From: CAZKXU01 sp964556665
GTDB taxonomy: Bacteria; Bdellovibrionota_C; UBA2361; CAZKXU01
Reading direction: 5' to 3'
Assembly: GCA_964556665.1 (NCBI GenBank)
Contig: CAZKXU010000100.1
Span: 1 to 11,897 of the forward strand
DNA: 11,897 bases
Shown: positions 1-8,000 of the stretch, in pieces
Layout: each line of letters opens with the position of its first letter
How positions within the stretch are numbered: position 1 is the first letter of the stretch
Notes under the pieces: generated by a model
Database searches by the model: none
Seen by the model: the letters and a program-made list of their open reading frames with translations, nothing else
What the model was told of the DNA's origin: nothing
Translations under genes and position numbers: made by a program

Positions 1-190
1 TTATAATTATTTTTTGAACACATCTTGACTGGGTTTAAAGAACACCCATTAATTACAGTAACAATTCAGATGCCTTATGTATGAGAAGTCTGATATAACT
101 TTAATTGATAGGAAACTTCTTAGCCTAAGAGCCACTTTTATATTTTATTACCGATAGTTCCTTGGTGATTTTCAGTGATTCAAGAAAATA
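1..190. other. Non-coding 3' flank of the transposase gene
   Basis: AT-rich stretch with no convincing gene. It holds a 13-nt odd palindrome at 118-130 (arms tcttag and ctaaga around a single c) and a motif gaacaccca at 40-48. That motif is close to the reverse complement of tgggtgtcc found on the other side of the transposase gene. TGGGT at 30-34 can also pair with ACCCA at 44-48, a 5-bp stem with a 9-nt loop. No T-tract terminator is evident for the minus-strand gene ending at 191. Confidence 0.5.
40..48. repeat. Possible left flank motif of the transposase (inverted copy)
   Basis: The sequence gaacaccca matches 8 of 9 bases of ggacaccca, the reverse complement of positions 1216-1224. The two copies lie in inverted orientation 142 bp beyond the stop and 53 bp before the start of the Y1 transposase gene. 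This could be a recognition site or element end for the transposase, but a 9-bp imperfect match is weak evidence by itself. Confidence 0.3.
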
Positions 191-1162
191 TTAAGCAGCA
201 AAAAGAGCTCTGGCCGCATTAATACCCTGGAACCACTCCTTCTTGGCAATTTTTGCTGCTTCAGAGATACGATCAGCGCTGCCAATAATCCGAGGAAAGC
301 GCACTCTAATTTTTCGTGTGGTCTCTAACCACTCGTCAGGGGATAGCTTTAGGCGTTCTAGAATTGGTTTAATTTCCCGAGAGATACTTGCCTTGTTCTG
401 ACGCAACAGTTTTCCTGTGGCTTCGACTAGCTCAAAATATTCATCTGTTGTAACTGTGTTATTCGATAGCTCTTCGATTGAGATAAGTATCTTTCCCAAA
501 CCTTTACTATTTAGCTGCTTTTTATAGCTCTTAATCCGATCCTGTATACTTGTGTAATCGCTCTGCTCAGGAGTCTTAGCAATCCCAGCTCGAATCGGAT
601 TAAGGTCTACGTACGCGCTACATGCTAGGATGGCACTTAGATCGTAGACTCTTTGACACTTAAACCGTCCCTCCCAGAACCGGCCTGTACATTCATCTTC
701 GGCGTTTGCGCGTCTTGCAATGTTCTCGTTCATGCAGCGGTTAAACCAGCTAATATCTGATAGGCGTGTACGGTATAGCTCTACTTTCTTCTTATCCATC
801 GTTATAGCGCTAATCTCTGCACTATTAGGCTTCATCGGCATTCCCTTTAGATCGCGGCGCAGAGGAAACAGCAAGCGCCAACGTCTCGCCACCTCTTTAT
901 CCTCCCAGCCCTTTGCTTCGTCAGGTCGGTTACGGATTACTGCATGTAGATGATTACTCATCACTGCGTACGCTATTACCTCTATTGCAAATATGTCTAC
1001 TAACACTTTAAGTCGACTGCGTATCCATTCGCGCCGGTGTTCAAACGATTTGCCGGTAAGCTCATCCTCTCCACAAAGATATGCTCTACGCACACAGCGG
1101 CTTACACAATGATATACACCTACATCCTCAGGGTCGTAGATATCCGATCGCGCATACGTCAT
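191..1162 (-). CDS. REP-associated tyrosine transposase (RAYT), Y1/IS200-like
   Basis: A 323-residue single-strand DNA transposase of the Y1_Tnp superfamily. Seen: the metal-binding HxH motif in MSNHLHAVIR (H71, H73) and the segment AYVDLNPIRAGI, where Y184 is the likely nucleophile that forms the 5'-phosphotyrosine link to DNA. The preceding RANAEDECTGRFWEGRFKCQ block is typical of the large environmental RAYT subfamily. Residues beyond about 210 form a basic helical C-terminal extension, also usual in this group and absent from short IS200 enzymes. Known: RAYTs act on short palindromic REP/BIME sequences and usually occur singly, without a full insertion sequence. The gene appears intact. 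The start at 1162 is preceded by a weak purine-rich stretch (gagaaag). It lies 110 bp downstream of the methyltransferase on the same strand, with no sign of functional linkage. Confidence in family is high; its target palindromes are not identified. Confidence 0.95.
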   Translation of the reverse strand: MTYARSDIYDPEDVGVYHCVSRCVRRAYLCGEDELTGKSFEHRREWIRSRLKVLVDIFAIEVIAYAVMSNHLHAVIRNRPDEAKGWEDKEVARRWRLLFPLRRDLKGMPMKPNSAEISAITMDKKKVELYRTRLSDISWFNRCMNENIARRANAEDECTGRFWEGRFKCQRVYDLSAILACSAYVDLNPIRAGIAKTPEQSDYTSIQDRIKSYKKQLNSKGLGKILISIEELSNNTVTTDEYFELVEATGKLLRQNKASISREIKPILERLKLSPDEWLETTRKIRVRFPRIIGSADRISEAAKIAKKEWFQGINAARALFAA

Positions 1163-1215
1163 ACTTTCTCTATCGGCACCTCTTCGTACTACTTTTAGAT
1201 ATATACGCTATTTTT

Positions 1216-1246
1216 TGGGTGTCCTAGTTTTTTGCTAGTTTTTTGC
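1216..1246. repeat. Motif tgggtgtcc followed by an 11-bp perfect tandem repeat
   Basis: The motif tgggtgtcc (1216-1224) is followed at once by two exact copies of tagttttttgc (1225-1235 and 1236-1246). The block sits just upstream of the transposase start, in the 110-bp gap before the methyltransferase. The motif has an inverted partner at 40-48. It may be a transposase recognition region or a regulatory repeat; the role is inferred from position only. Confidence 0.5.
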
Positions 1247-1272
1247 TTGATTAAGCCTCACCCTTTACTTAT

Positions 1273-2052
1273 TTAAGCTGAAACTAAAGCAGTCCAGCTA
1301 TAGCCGTGACGATGGTACAGCTTAATATCAACAAAGCCTGCTTCTTTTAGTAATGCTTCAAATTCCTCACGCCGCCAATAGTAGGCTATTCTAGGGTTGA
1401 GCTGATCATAAATATTCATTTTTTGTGTATACGAATCACATTTCCCTAATACCTGAAGCATATAATTTCTAAGAGGCAAGGGCAGATATTTGCAGAGAAA
1501 GATATAGGCTTTAAGTGGGTACAATAAAAGTGCAGCTACTAACATCAGGAAACGATGCGGCACCCGTGTTGTAAACAATCGTAGCAGCTTTGAAAAGAAA
1601 AGATATAAACCATTACCCTCACGACCATAAACCCATATTACTGCTCTACCACCAGGCACTAAATGCAACCTAATGATATTTAAAGTTTTAAGCGGATCGG
1701 CAGTGTGGTGTAGCACTCCTATACAAAATATATAATCAAATGGATTTAATAGCGGAAGTGAGTAGACATCTGAATTTACATACTGAATGTTATTTAATTC
1801 TTTCGTGTATGCTCTACTTACCTTAATAGCCGCTGATGGTTCAATTGCTACAACTTCCCGTGCGTATTTTGCAAAGATTTTAATAAAGCGACCGTTACCA
1901 CTACCTACTTCAGCTATTCGCTGACTAGCAATATCAGTTAATTTTAAAAGTGGTCCGAAATGGTCGACAAGTAGCTCTTCTGAGGCAAAAAACTCACGGT
2001 TCTGGTTAAAGGCAGACCACTGTTCAGAAAAATCATCGATAGTGGAACTCAT
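1273..2052 (-). CDS. Class I SAM-dependent methyltransferase
   Basis: A 259-residue protein with a Rossmann-type methyltransferase fold of the Methyltransf_11/25 type. Seen: motif I AEVGSGNGR (residues 47-55) for SAM binding, the acidic end of strand beta-2 in VVAIEPS (E71), D95 in NSDVYSLP at the adenine-contact position, FDYIFCIGVLHHTADP (105-120) as the post-motif II region, and LVPGGRAVIWV (131-141) as motif III. Residues about 150-200 are hydrophobic and basic and may form an amphipathic or membrane-associated insertion. The C-terminal block YYWRREEFEALLKEAGF (224-240) is typical of small-molecule, lipid or sugar methyltransferases. The start at 2052 has AGGA about 10 nt upstream. There is no signal peptide, so it should be cytoplasmic or peripheral. 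The substrate cannot be deduced, and the neighbours do not define a pathway. Confidence 0.93.
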   Translation of the reverse strand: MSSTIDDFSEQWSAFNQNREFFASEELLVDHFGPLLKLTDIASQRIAEVGSGNGRFIKIFAKYAREVVAIEPSAAIKVSRAYTKELNNIQYVNSDVYSLPLLNPFDYIFCIGVLHHTADPLKTLNIIRLHLVPGGRAVIWVYGREGNGLYLFFSKLLRLFTTRVPHRFLMLVAALLLYPLKAYIFLCKYLPLPLRNYMLQVLGKCDSYTQKMNIYDQLNPRIAYYWRREEFEALLKEAGFVDIKLYHRHGYSWTALVSA

Positions 2053-2120
2053 TAAACGAATATCCTAAATTGCATATCAAAGATTATTGCCGGATCTCAA
2101 AATAAATTTATATTGTGTTA

Positions 2121-2126
2121 TATAAT
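2121..2126 (+). promoter_or_regulatory. Possible -10 box (TATAAT) before the broken secreted gene
   Basis: An exact TATAAT lies 28 nt before the ATG at 2154. No good -35 hexamer sits 16-18 bp upstream, and the region is AT-rich, so a chance match is quite possible. Confidence 0.25.
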
Positions 2127-2153
2127 AAGAGACCTACTATAACATAATTAGAT

Positions 2154-2491
2154 ATGGCGAATAGAGTAAAACGGCTTCTTTCCTTCTTAATGCTGTGTAG
2201 CATTTAGTGCTTCCCTAGCCCAAAATTGTGCAGTAAAATTTGGAGAACCTTTCTCCCTAAGGAATTGTAAAAAAGTAACAATTAAAAGATTTGATGACAC
2301 TGAGTCTATTGCTATCTCATTAGCAAAAACGGAACGTAATCCAAGCACTAGCTTAACTTGTTGGCATTATAATGTAACTTCGAAACTAGCCTCTACAACT
2401 TTTCAACATTGCCACACAAGGCAAAAATGATGAATTAGCCTGCCCTGGATGCGCAAGTGAGCCTCCGTCGAATATATTAGATTTGTATTGA
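2154..2491 (+). pseudogene. Frameshifted gene for a small secreted Cys-containing protein
   Basis: Three consecutive plus-strand frames together read as one small exported protein. Frame 1, from ATG 2154, gives MANRVKRLLSFLMLC, a basic n-region and hydrophobic core, and stops at 2205. Frame 2 continues as VAFSASLAQNCAVKFGEPF and stays open to a stop at 2428, passing NCKKVTIKRFDD and LTCWHYNVTS. Frame 3 carries GKNDELACPGCASEPP and ends at the TGA at 2489-2491. Both switches are in the same direction, one near 2190-2205 and one near 2390-2420. The joined product would be about 110 residues with a signal peptide ending near SLAQ and at least six cysteines, including CPGC. No family is recognised. 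It is a decayed gene, or an intact gene with two sequencing indels. The last codon lies 6 bp from the stop of the convergent propeller gene. Confidence 0.5.
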
Positions 2492-2497
2492 TATGCT

Positions 2498-4810
2498 TTA
2501 TGGAGTAAAACAGCTAACAACGGCATCACTTTGCCCTCCGTTGAAGGTTCGATCTAAAGCATTCGCAGTAGTTGGATACCCGGCTTCGCCGGTGCCAGCT
2601 ACGCAGAACTCCCCGTATATATTTGCAGCGCTTACCCGGCCCTCATCTTTTCCAGCTCCTCCTAAATAAGTGGAATAAATAATATCTTTGAAATCAGCAC
2701 TAAATTTAACTATAAAGCTATCGCCAATATTGTTAGCCTGCGTTTTTTGATAAGCATCACTACTTACTTGAAAATCTGTAGAAAAGGTCGTCCCACTTAA
2801 ATTTACCGTGAAATCAAAGGGCGATACAGAAACACCTTCGGCAATCTCACCATCTGTGCCACCGATATAGTGACACCCAATTAATGTTTTTAGATTGTTC
2901 TCAAATCCTGCTACTATTGCATTAAACTTTGCACCGATTGCACCGTAGCACGTATGCCCAGTGCCTAAAGCTAATGAATTTCCATCATCTGCATAGCCAA
3001 GATATATCTTGCCATCTGAGCTTACTGCCAAATTATGGGTCTCAAGCCCAGGGGTTCCAGCACCACCTATTAAAGTTACCGCTTGAAGTATTTTTAGATC
3101 AGGACTTAATTTTGCAACATATATATCTCCTGTTCCGCTCATTGTATTTTGATATCCCTGTCCAAGTCCTGGAAGATCTGTAGAAAAGGTACCTGAGCCA
3201 ACTACTACAGAATCCATATTACCCCCCGATATTACAGCTCCAATTGATGGTGTTCGATATTCGCCCTGACTTCCACCAAAATATGTTGCCTGCGGTGACG
3301 CACTTCCGCAGTTATCAACCGGTACGCGCACTATCGTTTGATCAACAGTTCCTCCTGCATAGGTTGGTTGAAATGCCCCATTAGTCCATCCAGCAGGTAA
3401 TAAAATTCCTGGTTCTGATAAGCCGACAAGATAGGCATATATCTTTCCATCGGCTGCCTTGCCCAACGTTACATCACGAAAAGTCTCGCCATGTCCAACG
3501 TATGTTGAACAGTTAAACACCCAACCAGTTCCTGGAATAAACTTAAACACTACCAGCGCAGCATTTTGCCAACCATAGTGATTTCCAAATTGCCCAAGAA
3601 ACTGCTCCTGTAGCACTCCTGCGGGATGAACAAGATTTGGACCACCACGACCAGTGAGAGCAGCTATCATAGTGGCTCCACTGGCATCTGGCACAGCTAG
3701 CTCCATTAACTCTATGCCATAAAAACGTTCATACTCCGGCTCTCCATAAAATGTGGAGTAATCTATCGTATAAGCCCCATTACCATCCGGCTTAAGTACT
3801 GTAAAGAAAGCATCTTTAGGAAAGCTTGTGCCACCTGAGTAGGTACGATCAAAGGCATCAGCGGTTGTTGGGAAGTCCTTAGACGAGGTTCCTCCAACTA
3901 AATATAGGTACCCTTTTGAATCAAACTTCATACCCCGAACAGCATCATGATCATCGGGCCCACTACTAAATGGTGAGGCAAGATAGGTGCTGAAACTTAA
4001 AGTAGTACTTGATGTAGCCGTAGGTGTAGGAGTTGGGGTTCTAGTTGGCGTTCTAGTACTGGTTGGAGTGACTGTTGGAGTACGTGAAGCAGTAGCGGTT
4101 GGTGTTGGTGTAGAGGTTTTAGTACTAGTTGGGGTCACTGTCGGCGTGCGTGTGGCGGTTGGAGTGGGTGTAGGCGTACGAGACCCAGTTGGAGTTACTG
4201 TTGGAGTAGACGTACTTGTATAGGTTGCAGTTGGCGTAGGGGTCCTTGTACTGGTTGCCGTTATAGTTGGGGTAGCAGTAGCCGTACTAGTAGCTGTATG
4301 AGTGGGTGTTGCTGTAGTAGTAGCTGTAGGCAGTGCGGTTGGTGTGCTAGTAGCTGTAGCGCTCGGAGTAAACGTAGGTGTTGGCTCAGGAGACGGATCT
4401 ACAATCGTAGGATCCTCTTCGTTTTGGATAGCCTTAGCTGCTTCTAGCGCACACACAGGAGAAATATCTCTTCGTGCAGCACGCAGTTTTCTTAAACTAC
4501 TACTTCTGCGAGCTGGATCTGCTCTTAAATTAATCTTCCTGCGATACGATTTGAAACCAGACAACCACTGAGCTTCCTCCTCATTAGGGACATTTGTTAC
4601 AATGCCTAGAGCGTAATTGCGTATATTATTTGGATCACTTTGATATATACAGATAAGCGCCTTATTTTTTGTAAGTATTGCACTGGCTAGTATTGAAAAA
4701 AGAGAGCCTTTCCTGTTAACTTTCTGTGCGCCTATATTTTGTGCATATAAGTCATGGGGACATATCACACTTAGTGATAAAAATAGAATAAAAGCTTTTT
4801 TTAACAACAT
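2498..4810 (-). CDS. Secreted SBBP-type beta-propeller protein with Thr/Pro-rich stalk
   Basis: About 770 residues from the ATG at 4810. An upstream in-frame ATG at 4924 would add 38 residues and bury the signal peptide, so 4810 is preferred although its ribosome site is weak. Seen: signal peptide MLLKKAFILFLSLSVICPHD (cleavage likely after LYAQ), a basic N-terminal region, a stalk of about 130 residues almost entirely Thr, Pro, Ser and Ala (roughly 140-270), then seven repeats each opening with a variant of STYxGG: STYLASPF, STFYGEPE, STYVGHGE, ATYFGGSQ, VTLIGGAG, CHYIGGTD and STYLGGAG. Blades 1, 6 and 7 also carry the phrases DFPTT, STDFQVSSDAY and YPTTANALDR typical of the SBBP family. Seven repeats suggest a complete propeller. 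Known: SBBP proteins are extracellular and mostly uncharacterised. It is divergent from the di-heme protein. Ligand and anchoring are unknown, and no C-terminal sorting domain is seen. Confidence 0.9.
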   Translation of the reverse strand: MLLKKAFILFLSLSVICPHDLYAQNIGAQKVNRKGSLFSILASAILTKNKALICIYQSDPNNIRNYALGIVTNVPNEEEAQWLSGFKSYRRKINLRADPARRSSSLRKLRAARRDISPVCALEAAKAIQNEEDPTIVDPSPEPTPTFTPSATATSTPTALPTATTTATPTHTATSTATATPTITATSTRTPTPTATYTSTSTPTVTPTGSRTPTPTPTATRTPTVTPTSTKTSTPTPTATASRTPTVTPTSTRTPTRTPTPTPTATSSTTLSFSTYLASPFSSGPDDHDAVRGMKFDSKGYLYLVGGTSSKDFPTTADAFDRTYSGGTSFPKDAFFTVLKPDGNGAYTIDYSTFYGEPEYERFYGIELMELAVPDASGATMIAALTGRGGPNLVHPAGVLQEQFLGQFGNHYGWQNAALVVFKFIPGTGWVFNCSTYVGHGETFRDVTLGKAADGKIYAYLVGLSEPGILLPAGWTNGAFQPTYAGGTVDQTIVRVPVDNCGSASPQATYFGGSQGEYRTPSIGAVISGGNMDSVVVGSGTFSTDLPGLGQGYQNTMSGTGDIYVAKLSPDLKILQAVTLIGGAGTPGLETHNLAVSSDGKIYLGYADDGNSLALGTGHTCYGAIGAKFNAIVAGFENNLKTLIGCHYIGGTDGEIAEGVSVSPFDFTVNLSGTTFSTDFQVSSDAYQKTQANNIGDSFIVKFSADFKDIIYSTYLGGAGKDEGRVSAANIYGEFCVAGTGEAGYPTTANALDRTFNGGQSDAVVSCFTP
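4001..4393 (-). repeat. Thr/Pro codon repeat tract encoding the protein stalk
   Basis: Degenerate ACN-CCN-ACN repeats cover about 390 bp inside the propeller gene. A longer-period repeat is visible in the product: RTPTVTPTST occurs twice and RTPTPTPTAT is similar, giving an imperfect unit of roughly 20-24 residues. The opposite strand is rich in gtng and produces open Val/Gly frames that are artefacts. Such tracts expand and contract easily and are likely length-variable between strains. Confidence 0.85.
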
Positions 4811-4938
4811 TTTCACTTTTGTACTACTCAAATGGCGGCCTTTAATGAACGATTGCAATTTGAGTACCAGGTGGAGGTTCTTATGCAAAAGTAACTGTGA
4901 TTCGTACTCTATGTTCAGTAACATTCATAACGAGGATC

Positions 4939-4967
4939 ATAATATTTACTGGCACAGCAATTGCCTA
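4939..4967 (-). promoter_or_regulatory. Possible promoter for the propeller gene
   Basis: On the minus strand TATTAT (4944-4939, 5 of 6 to the -10 consensus) is preceded by TAGGCA (4967-4962, 4 of 6 to -35) with a 17-bp spacer. Transcription would start near 4932, leaving a leader of about 120 nt before the ATG at 4810. Match quality is modest. Confidence 0.3.
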
Positions 4968-4991
4968 ATACTCATATGGAGGGGTCTTCCC

Positions 4992-4997
4992 TATAAT
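4992..4997 (+). promoter_or_regulatory. Possible -10 box for the di-heme protein gene
   Basis: An exact TATAAT lies 22 nt before the ATG at 5020, but no -35 hexamer stands at normal spacing (17 bp upstream reads tactca). A GGAGGGG at 4978-4984 is too far from the start to act as its ribosome site. Only AGG two bases before the ATG is nearby, so the initiation signals here are unusual. Confidence 0.3.
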
Positions 4998-5019
4998 TTT
5001 CGACTAGTTTTAACAGGTT

Positions 5020-8000
5020 ATGTTTGCTAATTTAATTGCAAAGCTGTCTAAAGTAGCGCACTACTTCCTATGTAGCGTACTACTCATGGCTATGCACACG
5101 CTGCTGCATGTAAGCCAATCTCATTCTCAAAACTGGGTTACTGTAAAAAACGCGAGCTCAAAGGGACAATTAGCTGCGGAGTATATATGGCCAAACCGTC
5201 CTATTGTGTTTGTAGGGGGAGAAATACTGAGTGATCCTAATAATGCAAATAAAGGAAAATTTGAAACTGGTTTGGATGTCGTAGCCGTAGTAAATCAATC
5301 AAAAGGCAGTAAGATTTATTATTTAAACGATACTACCGGAGCGATAGAGCTACTCTTCCCAATTGCTGGGGCGCATGAAACGCTAATAGACGCACCAATA
5401 GGTGATGGTGCTGTTAGCGACAGCCCAAGCATAGGCAGTGATGGCAGGACACTATGGTTTGCTTGGAGCCACAAAAACAACAGTGATGATTCGGATTATT
5501 TCAGTATATATGGCGCCGATTTATACAGCGTAGATCTTACTCCTAAATTAAATAATCCAAACTTAAACCTAAATCAGTTGACTATAAAGCGCCTCACTCC
5601 TTTTACACCTAACAAACACGATCACGCTATGAACCCATATTTAGCCAGCTTTGCCGAGCGTGAGCCAAACCGTGGCAATTATTTTGTAGGGCCAGTAGAG
5701 ATGACGACTGAGCAAGGTAAGGTATTAGTATATGGTTGGGATGGAAGAAGACTGCAAAATTCAAACGATCAACGTCAGTATCACAACCGTAACATTAATC
5801 TCTTTACCTCTGAAATATATCCTGACGGTAATCTTGGCCCACCTAATCAATTTCAATACTACACTACAACTAGCGCCTTTAGTCCGTTTAGATTACTACG
5901 TGGAGGTGTTGGCTTTACATATCAAGGCACAACCACAGATTCTCGCCACTGGGAACAACAGCTCTCTGATTCAAATGGCAAATGGTATCCAGGCTTAGGT
6001 TATGGTCGTAACCCTCTAGCAGCACATCTAGGCACCGCGTGTATGAAAAATATCGGTGTAGACCAGGGTGAAAATATTGTTTCTACAATTTATTATCAGG
6101 CTAATAACAATGGCTACGGTGGTCTTGTGCGCCTACCTATTTCGATGTTGGGTCAAAACGATCTAAAGATCAGCAATTCTTTCAAAGTAACTGGCCAGTT
6201 TGGAGATGTACAGATCACATCTAATGTTACCGTAGCCGACAACCCATCCGGTAAGGCAAGTAACGGGAAGTATTACGGCAAATTTTCTAGCCCCGCCTGT
6301 GCAGAGCCAGATGTAATTTACTTTAGCCATACTCCTACAAGTGCTAATGGACGACTTGATGATGACGAGGGAAAAAGATTTTGGTTTAGGCCTTATATAG
6401 GTGGTGCAGGTCCAATAAATGGCCAATCAGGACTTGACCCCTTTGATCCGGTGTTAGATATCGGAAAACATTTCTTTAAGATAGTGGATGGCGCAGTTCT
6501 GCCGGACGCTAATGGCAAGATTTATTGGGCTGCTTTTCCCGTACCTGTAATTACATGGTCAGAGCGTACAGGCGATACAGCCTCTGAGCAGCCGTTTCAG
6601 CCGACGATAGTAGCTCCTAATACCGGCATTACACCCGGTATGCCATATGCCATTGTCGGCACCTCTAATCTACAAAATACAGATAGAGTACCGATGGATT
6701 GCCTATACGGAAATAAACCGTGGAATCCAAACAGCAACTGGAGCTCACAAGAAGCTAATATTAGAGCAACAGCTTTTTTACGTGCCTTAGTTGCACCTTA
6801 TTCACAAACTGACTTTTGCGCAGATGGAGCAAGAGGCGGTAAGGAATGGGGTTCGCAGGGAATTGATCCAGTAAATATTTTAGGTCTTCAGATCAGCCTA
6901 ACAAGTAATGAGGCGACCGACTATAAAGGCACGGTAGCTCAAAGCTTTGGCACTGATAGCAGTGGAGCTAGGCAGGAGCTAGAGACAAAACGACTACTTG
7001 GAATTATAGATACTCGAGGCCGCACAACAAATCTTCCAGGTACTAATATGCTTGATACCTCTGTTAAGGCACTAATACCTGCTAATGCCCCTTTTGAATT
7101 TAGCTTGCTAGACAGCTTGACCGGCATGAGCTTTACAAATGTAAATAGTTGGCATGCACTAAAGCCAGGTGAACAACGAGCAGATTGTGGAGGATGTCAC
7201 CAGCATAGCCACGATGGTAAAGGGTATGCTTTTACTGGAAGTATTGCAGATCAGAGCCCAGCGATAGATCTGGTAAACACAATCCAGTATCTTGATTATG
7301 ATGCATTTTGTACACCGATAGTAAAGACTACTACAGATCCTGTAGCTAGAAAGATCCCTGATTTTACTGACGTCTACGCAGGCATGGATCAACACTGTGG
7401 CAGCTGTCACAACTCATTACGTTCTTCTAATACATTGGCCAAAGCCGCCCTTAGTTACTCAGACGAAGCAAGCGCAATCGCTGAGCTTAACAACAATGGT
7501 TATCTTGGTTTAGGAGATGGTGCGGCACTTGAGTCTATGGCATTTTGGGCTGCTAGGGGCATGCGTACCGATAGACGCGACAACAATATTGCATCTTACG
7601 CACCAAGCCATGCCAGTGGAAATCACGGCTTTAAGCATTCACCACACCCTAATCTCTGTGATGGTAGTAACCTTGCGGCGGCACAGTGGGTATATAAGTT
7701 TGGATATTGGCTCGATAATCACTCTATTCGTAGCATTAAGGCTGGCTATGGAGCTCATTTCGATCGCTTCCATCCAGTAGTTGATGGGGCATTAACAGAT
7801 CGGACCAACTGCTTGCCAACTGAGTTATTAATAGGTTTTTGGGATGAAACTGGATCAGTTGCAGAACTACAAATCCTTCAAAATGGCGCACGCATTGATA
7901 ATAACCAGTATCAAAATCTCCCTAACGGTTCTATTAAAATACCTCTAAGCGGCATGAGTAGTTCTGATACTATAGAGGTCATAGCCATAGATGCAGCCCA

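Noticed and set aside
3987..4571. Plus-strand open frames rich in Val and Gly
   Set aside because: They are the antisense of the Thr/Pro codon tract; the composition simply mirrors the real minus-strand gene.
4811..4924. Upstream ATG at 4924 as the start of the propeller gene
   Set aside because: It would place 38 residues before a well-formed signal peptide and has no better ribosome site.
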